NCBI GenBank assembly: GCA_023423655.1
Contig: JAFAFE010000006.1
Location: 62,001-126,000, forward strand
Length of the DNA: 64,000 nucleotides
Reading direction: 5' to 3'
Origin: Pseudomonadota bacterium
GTDB lineage: Bacteria; Pseudomonadota; Alphaproteobacteria; Sphingomonadales; Sphingomonadaceae
Positions 8,202-17,776 of the stretch are shown here, piece after piece. Each line of letters opens with the position of its first letter. Position 1 is the first letter of the stretch. Made by a program: the position numbers and the translations under genes. The notes under the pieces were generated by a model. The model was not told where the DNA came from. It was given only the letters and a program-made list of their open reading frames with translations, and made no database searches.

Positions 8202-11200
8202 TTAGAACTTGACCTTAACCCCGACGCGCACGCCGTAAAGCGATTGGCGAGTCTGCAAGACCTTATTCGGGGCAGCAAAGTTGCTGTACGTATATTTGGT
8301 GCAGTTGTTGCCCGTCATCTGGGCACAAGCCACGCGCACAACCGATGCATTATACGGGAATTGCACCTGACGGAGCGAACCCCAATCGCTGTCAATCAGG
8401 TTGAGCACATTCTCGACGTCCGCAAACAATTCGATCTTCGCACCGCCATAGACAGGAATTTCCTGACCGAAGTGGAGGTCGACCTTGAAGAAGTCAGGCG
8501 AGGTTTCGCTGTTCTTCTTGATGATCTTGCCCCGGTAGCCATCCAGCCCGTTGTCCGTGATGAACTTATCCAGCGCCTGAGCTGTCGTTGCGTTGTCATA
8601 ACCCACCAACGGATCGGTCATGCCGGTCGGCACGTAAAGCAACATATTACCAAGATTGCCAACCGTGCCAAACACGTTGCCACGACCACCCGAATTGTCA
8701 AACATGGTGAGGCTGTACGGACGGCCCGAACGATATTCGCCAAACAGACCAAAGGTCGTTTTTGCATTGGCGATGAATTCATGACGATAGTTCAGGCTGA
8801 ACTTATACTGGTCACGATATTCGTAGATCGACCGGCCATAAGCGGCCCAATTCGGATCGACAAATGCGTTGTTGCCATAGTTGGAGCTGGACGTTGACGA
8901 GGTCAGCGCCGAAACATCCTTCACGTTCGCACGGGTATAGCTGCCATCAACCGACAGGCCAAAGTCAAAATCCTTGGCAAAACGTGCCGTCGCAAACCAG
9001 GCGCGGCCTTGTGTGCTGTTAGTCAGCAAAAGATCTCGGTTTGTGGTTGATGCCCCGCCGAACGCACCATAACGCGGACGACCATCGGGCAGGGTGCCGA
9101 TCTGGACCGAGCGAAGGTCCGTCCATTGATAGCCATAGATGTTTTTGTCGTACAGGAACTGCGCGCCGAACATCCAGCCGTCACCCACTTCATAATCGGC
9201 TTGAAGCGACGCTTTCCACTTGCGGGCAATTTTGAGGTTGGGATCGATAGCATCGGTCGGAGCGGATGCCAGCGAAGCCACGTTGGTCGTCAGATAATCC
9301 GTTACTAGCGACGAAATCTGGCCACCCGTTACATTGTTGAGAGCAGCGTTACAGATGGCGGCTGCATTGGGCACCGAAGCCGGAATATTACATCCTGCAG
9401 CCGAGCTATTACGGTCAATCGCTATCGAGTTGGTCAGTTGGCCGGTGTTCGAAAATGCGTTCGACAGATACACATCCGGCGTGCCACCGGCGAAGATGCC
9501 GACGCCGCCACGAACGACCAAGCGGTCAGTCGGCTGCCAGTTAAAGCCGAAGCGCGGCTGGAACACGCCACGACCGCTGAAGGTCGAGCGGTTCGAAAAA
9601 CCGTACCGGTTGGTGAAGTTAGCGTTGAGCGGCGGACGGACATTATTGTCGAACAAATCGTAACGCAGACCAAGCGAAAGTGTAAGGTCGCGCGTTACCG
9701 ACCAATCATCCTGCAAACCGAACGTCCAGTTGCGGGTCCGGAACTCTGCAGCCGCATCGTTCACGTCAAGGCTGGGGACTGCGCCGGCAAGAATGAACCG
9801 GTTTGCACGCCCGGCTTCAAAATCTGCCAACGAATCGAAGTAAAGGTTACCGAGCGAGTTCTGCAAGAACAGGTTATAGGTGTTGATGTCGGTATAGCCG
9901 GTCAGCAAACGCAGCGCATGGTCACCCACATTCAAACGCGCAGTGAAGTCAATCGAAAGATTTTCAGTATTAAGCTTGTTGGAATGACGGCTGACATCGG
10001 GGCCAAAGAACAGGCGCGTGCCGTCACAGCTCGTCCCCGAATTAACCGAGGTCAGGTCGGTACAAACTCCAACTTGTCCGATGGTTTTCGCGCCAAAGGG
10101 GTTCTGGCCGCGATTATAGTCACGATAGGACGCCCGAACGGTGGTCGAGAAACTGTTCGACCAATTCGAGTTCAATTCGAATACACCCGAGTTAATTTCT
10201 TCGGTCAGTTCATAACCGTTCGACTTGAAGCCCAGAGCATAAGGCTGGGTCATGAAGGTGTTTTGCTGATATTGCTGCGTGCCGACGTTGCGGATGTAGG
10301 TCAACGACGCACGATGGTCGTCATTGATATTCCAGTCGAGCTTGCCGATGATCTTTTCATCTTCTTCGGCAGCATTGGCCGAGAGGCCAAGCGTGTCATA
10401 ATTATAGCGCGATTTTGCAACATTGGTAACACGGTCCAAAAGCGCCTGCGTCACGCCGGGCACTTGGTTCGCAAAGCCTTCACCAAAGCCGTCATCGAAA
10501 GGATCAGTCTCTTTGGTTTTTTCATAGGCAAGCATAAAGAACAGCTTGTCCTTGACGATGGGACCAGAAACGAAACCGCCATATTGCTTACTGTCAAAGT
10601 CAAGATTCATTTCGCGACCGCGCGACTTGCTGCCTGTCAGCTTGTCAGAGGTGTACGAAAAGAAGCCGGAGCCGCGGAATTTATTGGTCCCAGAACGCAA
10701 AACTACGTTGATCGCGCCGCCTTGAAAATCGCCTTCCGCAATATCGAACGGCGCAACTTTTACCGAAAATTGCTCAATCGCATCAAAAGGAACGGGACCA
10801 CGCGAGGTCGGCATACCGCCGTTGTTGAGACCGAAATCGTCCGACATTTGGACGCCGTCCACCGAAAAGCGGTTCAGACGGCCATTATTGCCTGCAACTT
10901 CGATCGCGCGGGAATTCGTAAGGTCAAGCGAAACAAGCGGATCGCGGCGTGCAAGGTCGCGAATGTCCCGGTTGATGGATGCGGCATTTTCAATGTCTTC
11001 GCGCGTTAAAGCGGTAATCGGGCCATTGCTGGTCTCGGTAGCGCGGCTGATCGAACCGGCGGTAACAATGATCGCATCTTCTTCCTGCAAGGTAATGGGA
11101 AGACGGAACGGCTGACCGGCGGACAGATAAAGATCTGTGATCCTCGCCTCTTGGAAGCCCGGCGCCGTCACCGTCACTTCGTACGGACCACCAACGCGCA

Positions 11201-11423
11201 GACCGTTGGCGTTGAACAAGCCATCAGCACCGGTCGTGCTGCGCGCAACCGTACCTGAGCTTACATGGGTCACGACCACGTCGGCACCCGCGACCGGACC
11301 GCTGGATGCGGTGACTTCACCGCGCACGGAAGACGATGTTTCCTGTGCATACGCCGGTGCCACAAGCACAGTCGCAACGGTGAACGCGGCTGCGGAACCA
11401 CTCAAAAATCTACGCATTGTCAT
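8202..11423 (-). CDS. Oar-like TonB-dependent outer-membrane receptor
   Basis: A 1073-residue outer-membrane protein. Residues 1-26 are a signal peptide ending APAYA. Residues about 30-110 form a carboxypeptidase-regulatory-like beta-sandwich, followed by a plug (about 115-240, with NNGRLNRFSVDGVQM) and a long beta-barrel ending in VGVKVKF, the usual terminal aromatic. This N-terminal extension is characteristic of Oar/OmpA-related TonB receptors, some of which handle proteins or peptides. Substrate cannot be inferred: no transporter or enzyme gene is beside it. It is transcribed alone, with a terminator at 8141. Confidence 0.92.
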   Translation of the reverse strand: MTMRRFLSGSAAAFTVATVLVAPAYAQETSSSVRGEVTASSGPVAGADVVVTHVSSGTVARSTTGADGLFNANGLRVGGPYEVTVTAPGFQEARITDLYLSAGQPFRLPITLQEEDAIIVTAGSISRATETSNGPITALTREDIENAASINRDIRDLARRDPLVSLDLTNSRAIEVAGNNGRLNRFSVDGVQMSDDFGLNNGGMPTSRGPVPFDAIEQFSVKVAPFDIAEGDFQGGAINVVLRSGTNKFRGSGFFSYTSDKLTGSKSRGREMNLDFDSKQYGGFVSGPIVKDKLFFMLAYEKTKETDPFDDGFGEGFANQVPGVTQALLDRVTNVAKSRYNYDTLGLSANAAEEDEKIIGKLDWNINDDHRASLTYIRNVGTQQYQQNTFMTQPYALGFKSNGYELTEEINSGVFELNSNWSNSFSTTVRASYRDYNRGQNPFGAKTIGQVGVCTDLTSVNSGTSCDGTRLFFGPDVSRHSNKLNTENLSIDFTARLNVGDHALRLLTGYTDINTYNLFLQNSLGNLYFDSLADFEAGRANRFILAGAVPSLDVNDAAAEFRTRNWTFGLQDDWSVTRDLTLSLGLRYDLFDNNVRPPLNANFTNRYGFSNRSTFSGRGVFQPRFGFNWQPTDRLVVRGGVGIFAGGTPDVYLSNAFSNTGQLTNSIAIDRNSSAAGCNIPASVPNAAAICNAALNNVTGGQISSLVTDYLTTNVASLASAPTDAIDPNLKIARKWKASLQADYEVGDGWMFGAQFLYDKNIYGYQWTDLRSVQIGTLPDGRPRYGAFGGASTTNRDLLLTNSTQGRAWFATARFAKDFDFGLSVDGSYTRANVKDVSALTSSTSSSNYGNNAFVDPNWAAYGRSIYEYRDQYKFSLNYRHEFIANAKTTFGLFGEYRSGRPYSLTMFDNSGGRGNVFGTVGNLGNMLLYVPTGMTDPLVGYDNATTAQALDKFITDNGLDGYRGKIIKKNSETSPDFFKVDLHFGQEIPVYGGAKIELFADVENVLNLIDSDWGSLRQVQFPYNASVVRVACAQMTGNNCTKYTYSNFAAPNKVLQTRQSLYGVRVGVKVKF

Positions 11424-11829
11424 TGTAAAATCCCCGATTTTAAAAATTGTTCAGACCATGACCGCCCCGGTTTGTCCCGGTTGGTAAAGCCTTGCCCAAT
11501 ATGAAAGGTCGACACATCCCGTCCTTTCAAAGAAGCATCGACGTACCGCTCCCAATGTTGCCGGGTTATTGGCTCCCGGACCTTCCATGCGCTAATGGCG
11601 CATCTTGGTTACAGTTTTTTGACGCCATCAAAATGATGCCATCCGTTCCGACTATGAATGAAGTTGCCCATAGTCAGGAGAGCGCAAGAGTCTAGTCTCG
11701 CTCTTATGGGCACAGCAAAAAATGACAGGATTCAATGGAATCCAAGCGCAGCGATTGTAATTATTTCAATCCGCGTGATATAATTGTCACATTTTTTAAA
11801 AAATTGTAACGCTATGGGTGCCGGTCCGA
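11424..11829. other. 406-bp intergenic region upstream of the TonB receptor
   Basis: The region lies between the receptor start and the clpX stop, so it must hold the receptor promoter on the minus strand. It is more AT-rich than its surroundings, particularly 11750-11810 (runs of A and T around 11793-11806). A short frame on the plus strand (11492-11695) has no signal or homology I recognise. No -35/-10 pair is convincing enough to place a promoter. Confidence 0.5.
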
Positions 11830-13113
11830 TCACGCCGCGTCGTCTGCCGCGGCGGCCTTCTTCTTGTTGGGTGTTTCTGCGAACACCTTGATCGGATCCT
11901 TGCGGCCTTCGACCACATCCTTGTCGATCACGACTTCGCTGACGCCGTCAAGCGTCGGCAGGTCGAACATCGTGTCGAGCAAAATGCCTTCAAGGATGGA
12001 ACGCAGACCGCGCGCGCCGGTTTTGCGCGCAATTGCCTTGGTCGCAATCGCCACCAGCGCATCGTCGGTAAAGGTCAGCGCGACCTCTTCCAGTTCGAAC
12101 AGTTTGCGATATTGCTTGACCAGCGCGTTTTTGGGCTCGGCCAAAATCTTGACGAGTGCGTCAACGTCAAGATCTTCCAGCGTCGCAATCACCGGCAAAC
12201 GACCGACAAATTCCGGAATAAGCCCGAATTTGAGCAAATCTTCCGGTTCGCCCTGCTGCAAAATCGCGCCGGTGCGGCGTTCGTCGGGGGCGGCGACATG
12301 CGCGCCAAAGCCGATCGACTTGCCCTGCAAACGGTCGCCGATAATCTTTTCAAGCCCCGCAAAAGCGCCGCCGCAGATGAACAATATGTTGGTCGTATCG
12401 ACCTGCAAAAATTCCTGTTGCGGATGCTTGCGCCCGCCCTGCGGCGGAACGCTGGCGGTGGTGCCTTCCATCAGCTTCAACAGCGCCTGCTGCACGCCTT
12501 CGCCCGACACATCGCGGGTGATGGAGGGATTTTCCGCCTTGCGACTGATCTTGTCGATTTCGTCGATATAGACGATGCCGCGCTGCGCCTTTTCGACATT
12601 ATAGTCGGACGCCTGCAACAGCTTCAAAATGATATTTTCGACATCTTCGCCGACATAGCCCGCTTCGGTGAGCGTGGTCGCGTCGGCCATGGTGAACGGC
12701 ACATCGAACGTCTTGGCGAGCGTTTGCGCGAGCAAGGTCTTACCCGACCCTGTCGGCCCGACGAGCAGGATGTTCGACTTGGCAAGCTCGACCTCGTCGC
12801 CCTTGGCACCGTGGTTCAAACGCTTATAATGGTTATGGACGGCAACCGACAGCACGCGCTTGGCGCGCGCCTGACCGATCACATAATCGTCAAGCACATC
12901 GCAAATTTCCTGGGGCGTGGGCACACCGCCATCCTTCTTGGAGGCAAGGCCGCCCTTCACTTCTTCCCGGATAATGTCATTGCACAGCTCGACACATTCA
13001 TCACAGATGAACACGGTCGGCCCGGCAATCAGCTTGCGGACTTCATGCTGCGACTTACCGCAGAACGAGCAATATAAAGTGCTTTTCGAGTCCGAACCGC
13101 TCAACTTCGTCAT
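11830..13113 (-). CDS. clpX: ATP-dependent Clp protease ATP-binding subunit ClpX
   Basis: A 427-residue AAA+ unfoldase that feeds substrates to ClpP. The N-terminal zinc-binding domain has Cys15, Cys18, Cys37 and Cys40. GPTGSGKT is Walker A, and GIVYIDEIDKI is Walker B. In alphaproteobacteria ClpXP degrades CtrA, linking this gene functionally to chpT in the same window. The start at 13113 gives the usual MTKLSGSDSKS N-terminus. It lies 217 bases after the L7/L12-like gene. Confidence 0.98.
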   Translation of the reverse strand: MTKLSGSDSKSTLYCSFCGKSQHEVRKLIAGPTVFICDECVELCNDIIREEVKGGLASKKDGGVPTPQEICDVLDDYVIGQARAKRVLSVAVHNHYKRLNHGAKGDEVELAKSNILLVGPTGSGKTLLAQTLAKTFDVPFTMADATTLTEAGYVGEDVENIILKLLQASDYNVEKAQRGIVYIDEIDKISRKAENPSITRDVSGEGVQQALLKLMEGTTASVPPQGGRKHPQQEFLQVDTTNILFICGGAFAGLEKIIGDRLQGKSIGFGAHVAAPDERRTGAILQQGEPEDLLKFGLIPEFVGRLPVIATLEDLDVDALVKILAEPKNALVKQYRKLFELEEVALTFTDDALVAIATKAIARKTGARGLRSILEGILLDTMFDLPTLDGVSEVVIDKDVVEGRKDPIKVFAETPNKKKAAAADDAA

Positions 13114-13330
13114 ATAGTTCCTTAATGTCGGCCGCATCGCGCGCGCCGACCAATTCCTTATCCTATCGGGCTATTGTCATAATTCAAGCGGCCTTTTCAC
13201 CGCTAGGCCCTGTTTCATCCCGATTAACGATCTTTTTTGTGCGCAAGCTTTGCAGGACTTTCCCATGCGGTCATGCGCAGGAGGTTATGGGCAGTAGCTC
13301 ATGCACATCTGGCCATTTACGGGCGGCCCT

Positions 13331-13660
13331 TCACATATGGCCGTCAGAAAGCGCGTCGATATAATCCTTGGCCTCTTTCAATCCCAGTCCGGTATGCTCG
13401 CGCACCAGCTTGATTGCGGGGATTTTACTGCGCCGTTGCAGCAAATGCAGCAATTCCGCGCGGAGATCGTCGGGAATATCCTCTTTGCTGACCCGCTCCA
13501 GCGTCACTGGCACTACCGGCGTCCGGAACCGTTCGCGCGGCCTGATGTCCGCCTGTTTTACGGAAAGTTCGTTTCCGCCCCCGCCGCGCTTCAACGCCCA
13601 TAAGAGCAGCGCCAATATAATCACCCCGCCAATAATCAATAATGGTAGAGGAATATACAT
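13331..13660 (-). CDS. membrane-anchored protein with ribosomal L7/L12 C-terminal-like domain
   Basis: A 109-residue protein. Residues 1-24 are a strongly hydrophobic N-terminal membrane anchor (LPLLIIGGVIILALLLWAL). A Gly-rich and basic linker follows. The last 50 residues resemble the L7/L12 C-terminal fold, ending in the diagnostic LKEAKDYIDAL. L7/L12 proper has no membrane segment and lies next to rplJ, so this is not ribosomal protein bL12. It sits between clpP and clpX on the same strand, 45 bases after clpP. Function unknown. Confidence 0.75.
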   Translation of the reverse strand: MYIPLPLLIIGGVIILALLLWALKRGGGGNELSVKQADIRPRERFRTPVVPVTLERVSKEDIPDDLRAELLHLLQRRSKIPAIKLVREHTGLGLKEAKDYIDALSDGHM

Positions 13661-13705
13661 GGCGCTCCCCGTGTATGGACCGGAATATCGACCGGAGGAC
13701 CCGGC

Positions 13706-14398
13706 TTATTCCTTGGGCTTTTCCGCAGCTTGGTCCGAAGTCGTGTCTTCCGACGCCTTGGGGCGCGTGTCAAACACCTGATCGACAAGGCCGAAAGCCT
13801 TGGCTTCTTCGGCTTCGAGGAAGGTGTCGCGGTCCATCGCCTTTTCAATCGCTTCGAGCGGCTGGCCGGTATATTTTTGATAAAGCGCGTTCATCCGCGC
13901 ACGGATGCGCAGGATTTCCTTGGCCTGGATTTCGATATCCGAAGCCTTGCCCTGCGCGCCGCCCGAAGGCTGGTGGACCATGATGCGCGCATTGGTGAGC
14001 GCAACGCGCATCCCCGGCTCGCCCGCTGCAAGGAGGAAGCTGCCCATCGAAGCGGCCTGCCCGATACACACTGTGCCGACACGCGGGCGGATATATTGCA
14101 TCGTGTCATGGATCGCCATGCCCGCCGTGACGACCCCGCCCGGCGAGTTGATATACATATAAATATCCTTTTTCGGATTTTCCGATTCGAGGAATAGAAG
14201 CTGCGCGACGATGAGCGCGGCCATATTATCTTCGACCGGCCCGTTCACGAACACGATGCGTTCACGCAGCAGGCGCGAAAAAATATCGAAGCTGCGTTCG
14301 CCGCGCGTCGATTGCTCGATAACAATCGGAACCAGCGCGCTCATGGGGTCATGAATGCGGTCATCATAGTTATGCGGATTGTAGATCGAGTTGGTCAT
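13706..14398 (-). CDS. clpP: ATP-dependent Clp protease proteolytic subunit ClpP
   Basis: A 230-residue serine protease forming the ClpXP/ClpAP chamber. The nucleophile is the Ser in GQAASMGSFLL, the His is in IMVHQPSGG, and the family's YINSPGG strand is present. The C-terminus carries a short charged extension (DQAAEKPKE). AGGAAATTT precedes the ATG at 14398, which gives MTNSIYNPHN. It lies downstream of tig and upstream of clpX in the common tig-clpP-clpX order. Confidence 0.97.
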   Translation of the reverse strand: MTNSIYNPHNYDDRIHDPMSALVPIVIEQSTRGERSFDIFSRLLRERIVFVNGPVEDNMAALIVAQLLFLESENPKKDIYMYINSPGGVVTAGMAIHDTMQYIRPRVGTVCIGQAASMGSFLLAAGEPGMRVALTNARIMVHQPSGGAQGKASDIEIQAKEILRIRARMNALYQKYTGQPLEAIEKAMDRDTFLEAEEAKAFGLVDQVFDTRPKASEDTTSDQAAEKPKE

Positions 14399-14487
14399 AA
14401 ATTTCCTGCTGAGTTTGTGTCTTAGCCCAGCGCCTACATTGGGTGGCGGATGCGCATGGTCAAGGGCTTGTTGCACAGCGCACCCAA

Positions 14488-14526
14488 AAGAAAAAGGCGA
14501 AGCCGTCATGAACGCCCCCGCCTTTA
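14488..14526 (-). terminator. candidate terminator after tig
   Basis: On the minus strand AAAGGCG pairs with CGCCTTT and is followed by TTCTTTT. It lies about 150 bases after the tig stop and before the clpP start, so it would separate those transcripts at least partly. Confidence 0.55.
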
Positions 14527-14677
14527 TATATATTTTTATCAGAACCGTTCGTAGCGGTTAGCCCTGCAATCTTACTTAAGGGCGTATCAAAGCACCGGTT
14601 ACCGCGCCCCGATGCCGTTCCGATACACCACCTTTCGGGCGATATTCAGAACGAATGGGGCGGGGTTGAGACCCGAA

Positions 14678-16261
14678 TTACTTCTTCGCCGGTGCCTTTT
14701 TGGCAGGCGCTTTCTTGGGAGCGTCCGCCTTTTCAGCCTTGGGAGCAGCCGCCTTCTTGGCCTGAGCCTTTTCGGCTTTTTCCGCCTTGGCAGCAGCAGG
14801 TTTAGCGGCCGCGGGCTTAGCTTCCTTGGCAGGCTTATCGTCAGCCTTCTTGGCAGCGGCCTTTTTCGCGGGAGCCTTTTTGGCTTTCGCATCGCCATGA
14901 TCGTGGCCGCAATCGGGGCCGTGGACGTGGCCGTCTTCGCTCTCGATTGCCGCTTCCAGATCTTCGCGGCTCACTTCGCGGTCCGAAATTTCCGCCTTGC
15001 CGAACAGGAAGTCGACAACCTTGTCTTCATAGAGCGGCGCGCGAAGCTGGGCAGCGGCCATCGGGTCCTGCTGCACATATTGGATGAAGCGCTCGCGGTC
15101 CTGCGGGCCATATTGCTGCGCGGCCTGCATGATGAGGCGCGACATTTCCTGCTGGCTCACTTCAACGCCATTGGCCTGACCGATTTCCGACAGGAGCAGA
15201 CCCAAACGGACACGGCGTACCGCGATATTGCGGTAATCATCCTTGTCCTTTTCCATTTCGGCGCGCGCCGCTTCCGGATCGGCTTCATGGCTCGCTTCAT
15301 GCTCAAGCTGTTGCCAGATCTGGTTGAATTCGGCTTCGACCATCGAGGGCGGCACGTCGAAATCATGCGCATCGGCAAGCTGGTCAAGCAGCTTGCGCTT
15401 CATGAAAGTACGGGTGAGGCCATTATGTTCCTGCTCCACCTGCCCCTTAACGAGTTCGCGCAACTGGTCGATGCCTTCAAGGCCGAGCGACTTGGCAAAA
15501 GCGTCGTCCGCCTTGCTTTCGACCGGCTTCTTCACTTCGGCCACGACAATGTCGAAGGTCGCCGGCTTGCCCGCAAGATGCTCCGCGCCATAATCAGCGG
15601 GGAAGGTCACGTTCAGCACTTTTTCGTCATTGGCTTTAACGCCGACAAGCTGGTCTTCGAAACCGGGGATAAGCTGGCCCGAACCGATGACAACGGCCAT
15701 TCCTTCGCCCTTGCCGCCTTCAAACGCGACGCCGTCTACCTTGCCTTCAAAGTCGATCACAACCTGATCGCCTTCTGCGGCCTTGTAGGTCTTGGCGGCG
15801 CTTTCATAGCTTTTCTGCGAATCCGCAATGGTCTGGACCGCAGCATCAATCGCCTTGTCGTCGACCGGCGCGGTCAGGCGTTCCAGCTTCAACCCTTCAA
15901 TGCTCGGCGTTTCGATGATCGGCAGCACTTCCATTTCGATCTTGAGTTCAGCGTCCTTGCCGGGTTCATAACCTTCACCCAGTTCAACGCCGGGCTGCAT
16001 CGCAGGGCGCAGCTTATGATCGACGAGAAGTTTCTGGACGCCGTCCTGCACCGCCTTGTTGAGCGCGTCCTGCTGGAGCGCTTCACCGTGCATTTTGCGA
16101 ACGAGGTTGGCGGGCACCTTGCCGGGACGGAAGCCGGGCATCCGCACTTGCGGCGCGATACGCTTCAATTCCTTGTCGACTTCAGCGTCGATGTCCTTGG
16201 CGGTAATGGTGAGGGTGTAGCCGCGCTTCAGCCCTTCGTTCAACGTCTCAACAATTTTCAT
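14678..16261 (-). CDS. tig: trigger factor with Lys/Ala-rich C-terminal extension
   Basis: A 527-residue ribosome-associated chaperone and peptidyl-prolyl isomerase. The ribosome-docking signature GFRPGKVP is at residues 43-50, followed by the FKBP-like domain and the helical C-domain. The last 90 residues are unusual: a His-rich patch (GHVHGPDCGHDHGD) followed by about 70 residues almost only of Lys and Ala with Pro, Glu and Asp. Typical trigger factors end near residue 430-450. The start is at 16261; the longer frame to 16429 is the tRNA-Leu gene translated. Confidence 0.95.
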   Translation of the reverse strand: MKIVETLNEGLKRGYTLTITAKDIDAEVDKELKRIAPQVRMPGFRPGKVPANLVRKMHGEALQQDALNKAVQDGVQKLLVDHKLRPAMQPGVELGEGYEPGKDAELKIEMEVLPIIETPSIEGLKLERLTAPVDDKAIDAAVQTIADSQKSYESAAKTYKAAEGDQVVIDFEGKVDGVAFEGGKGEGMAVVIGSGQLIPGFEDQLVGVKANDEKVLNVTFPADYGAEHLAGKPATFDIVVAEVKKPVESKADDAFAKSLGLEGIDQLRELVKGQVEQEHNGLTRTFMKRKLLDQLADAHDFDVPPSMVEAEFNQIWQQLEHEASHEADPEAARAEMEKDKDDYRNIAVRRVRLGLLLSEIGQANGVEVSQQEMSRLIMQAAQQYGPQDRERFIQYVQQDPMAAAQLRAPLYEDKVVDFLFGKAEISDREVSREDLEAAIESEDGHVHGPDCGHDHGDAKAKKAPAKKAAAKKADDKPAKEAKPAAAKPAAAKAEKAEKAQAKKAAAPKAEKADAPKKAPAKKAPAKK

Positions 16262-16350
16262 CGCTTCACTTACGCTTTCATCAACTTCGACATTATTTTC
16301 CAGATCATGCAGCACCCGGCACCGTTTTGGATCGGCAGGCTTGTGACGGT

Positions 16351-16435
16351 TGGTGCGGGCGAAGGGACTTGAACCCCCACATCTTTCGATACCAGAACCT
16401 AAATCTGGCGCGTCTACCAATTTCGCCACGCCCGC
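16351..16435 (-). tRNA. tRNA-Leu (anticodon UAG)
   Basis: The minus strand folds as a class II tRNA. The acceptor GCGGGCG pairs with CGCCCGC, the anticodon arm is CCAGA-TTTAGGT-TCTGG with anticodon TAG, a long variable arm is present, the T loop is GGTTCAAGTCC, and the 3' ACCA is encoded. It reads CUN leucine codons. It lies about 90 bases upstream of tig on the same strand. Confidence 0.97.
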
Positions 16436-16643
16436 ATCAGATCACGCACAGGCCGAGGAGCGCGGAATCGCGAGCGCGCTCTATATCAGGAAAGTCCTGT
16501 GGGTCCAGCAAAAAGCGGCTTTTCCCCATAGGCGGGGCGACGGGTCGAACGGAGGCTCTGGCTCGTGTCGACAGGGAGCGGCGCAAAAGCGGCGGAACCC
16601 TCCCCCTCACCCGTGCGTAAAGTCCGGTAAAGGAGAGTATATC

Positions 16644-16871
16644 ATGGCCGACACACCCAAAGAACAACCCGCGCCCAAGCCGGACAAAATCAACCCGCAA
16701 TCGCCGCCCGAAAGCCCGCCCAAAGAATCGCCGCGCGAAGCCCCGCTGGAAGACCAGCCACCAGAGGTCGAACCCGATCAGGGTGACACCGTCCACCCCG
16801 ACCGTGCGCCGGATGAAATCGTTCCGCCTGCAGAACAACAACCCGGTGTGAGCGACCCCGGTGTGAGTTGA
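16644..16871 (+). CDS. small proline/glutamate-rich hypothetical protein
   Basis: A 75-residue low-complexity acidic protein built from Pro, Glu, Asp and Lys (PPESPPKESPREAP and similar), with no hydrophobic segment. AAGGAGAG lies nine bases before the ATG at 16644, a strong translation signal that supports it being real. It is likely intrinsically disordered. It is divergent from the tRNA/tig unit. Function unknown. Confidence 0.6.
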   Translation: MADTPKEQPAPKPDKINPQSPPESPPKESPREAPLEDQPPEVEPDQGDTVHPDRAPDEIVPPAEQQPGVSDPGVS

Positions 16872-16915
16872 TCCGGGGTCGTTTCGCTACTTTTTGTCCT
16901 GTTTCGCTCCGCTTT

Positions 16916-17776
16916 TTATCGCGCCGTCCTTTTCGCAGCGGCGGCTCTTTCCGCTTTTTTGCGTGCTGCCTCTACCCGTTCTGCCGGGTTAATTTTGGAG
17001 ATGGCAACAATGGCCTCATCGCGGGTCATCGGCGGCCGGGCCTCCAGAGGTGGCAAACTCGCGGCGCGGTTTATCAATGTTTGACAGCTATTGACAAAGC
17101 GATGGTCCGGTTTCAAGGCAGCCTTCGTCACCGGCATAGCCCGCAATTCGGCGGGCAAGGCCGGGCTATCACTGGCCGGTTTGGCGTAAAGGGCATCGCT
17201 CATAACGATGTTCATCATCGCACCGAACGACACCAAATCAGGCGACAGCGTCGCGCCCTTCAACTCCGGCGCGCTTGATTGCCCGTTTTCACGGCCCACG
17301 ATCAATGTGCCGATATCGGTCACTTCGCCCTGCTTGACGTCGAATGTGTAGCTCCCCATCGAAAGACAGGTCTGGCCAACGCCGCTGATTACCCAACGAC
17401 CGGGGTAGAAGCCGATGAGATAAACTCCCGCACCGTCACTATCGCCGAAACTACGGCCCAGATTAAGCACAACCCCGGCGGTTCGGGCAAAATCACGGGG
17501 AATATCTTCCGGCGTCGCGAAATCGAAAAATGTATCGGTCGCGGGGTCGATGCGCGAAAAACCCACGGACGATTCGGGATTTTTCCCCGCGACTTTGGGG
17601 CCGACGCGCACCAGTACATAGCCCAAGCGCGGGTCGATTTTTATTTTGCCGGGCTTCAATGTGTCGAGTTTAATTTTCTCGACCTTTTTCGGCTTATTGT
17701 CCGCGTTCGCTGGTGAAGCCGACAAAAGGGCAAGGGCCACCGCGGAGATGGTCAGTTTTTTGAAAGCGCCAATCAT
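16916..17776 (-). CDS. secreted hypothetical protein
   Basis: A 286-residue protein with an N-terminal signal peptide (ISAVALALLSASPANA, cleavage about residue 25). Its body contains GYVLVRVGPK and a VYLIGFYPGRW strand, suggesting a beta-sandwich. The C-terminus is a basic, Ala-rich helix (EAARKKAERAAAAKRTAR). The start overlaps the stop of the upstream secreted-protein gene by four bases (ATGA), so the two form a translationally coupled pair. I do not recognise the family. Confidence 0.7.
   Translation of the reverse strand: MIGAFKKLTISAVALALLSASPANADNKPKKVEKIKLDTLKPGKIKIDPRLGYVLVRVGPKVAGKNPESSVGFSRIDPATDTFFDFATPEDIPRDFARTAGVVLNLGRSFGDSDGAGVYLIGFYPGRWVISGVGQTCLSMGSYTFDVKQGEVTDIGTLIVGRENGQSSAPELKGATLSPDLVSFGAMMNIVMSDALYAKPASDSPALPAELRAMPVTKAALKPDHRFVNSCQTLINRAASLPPLEARPPMTRDEAIVAISKINPAERVEAARKKAERAAAAKRTAR

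Noticed and set aside
9438..11009. 523-codon plus-strand frame opposite the TonB receptor
   Set aside because: The minus strand encodes a clear receptor with signal peptide, plug and barrel. The opposite frame has no motif and arises from GC-rich codon structure.
11492..11695. 67-codon frame in the spacer upstream of the TonB receptor
   Set aside because: No clear ribosome-binding site, signal or family; likely chance.
11818..13077. 419-codon plus-strand frame opposite clpX
   Set aside because: ClpX is unequivocal on the minus strand; the opposite frame has no recognisable features.
13331..13660. Ribosomal protein bL12 (rplL)
   Set aside because: It has an N-terminal membrane helix and lies away from rplJ/rpoB; only the C-terminal fold is shared.
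16262..16429. N-terminal extension of trigger factor reading MAKLVDAPDLGSG
   Set aside because: This is tRNA-Leu translated, a well-known artefact; the true start MKIVETLNEG is at 16261.
16350..16643. Long frame upstream of the proline-rich small gene
   Set aside because: It runs over the complement of tRNA-Leu. A strong ribosome-binding site marks the start at 16644 instead.
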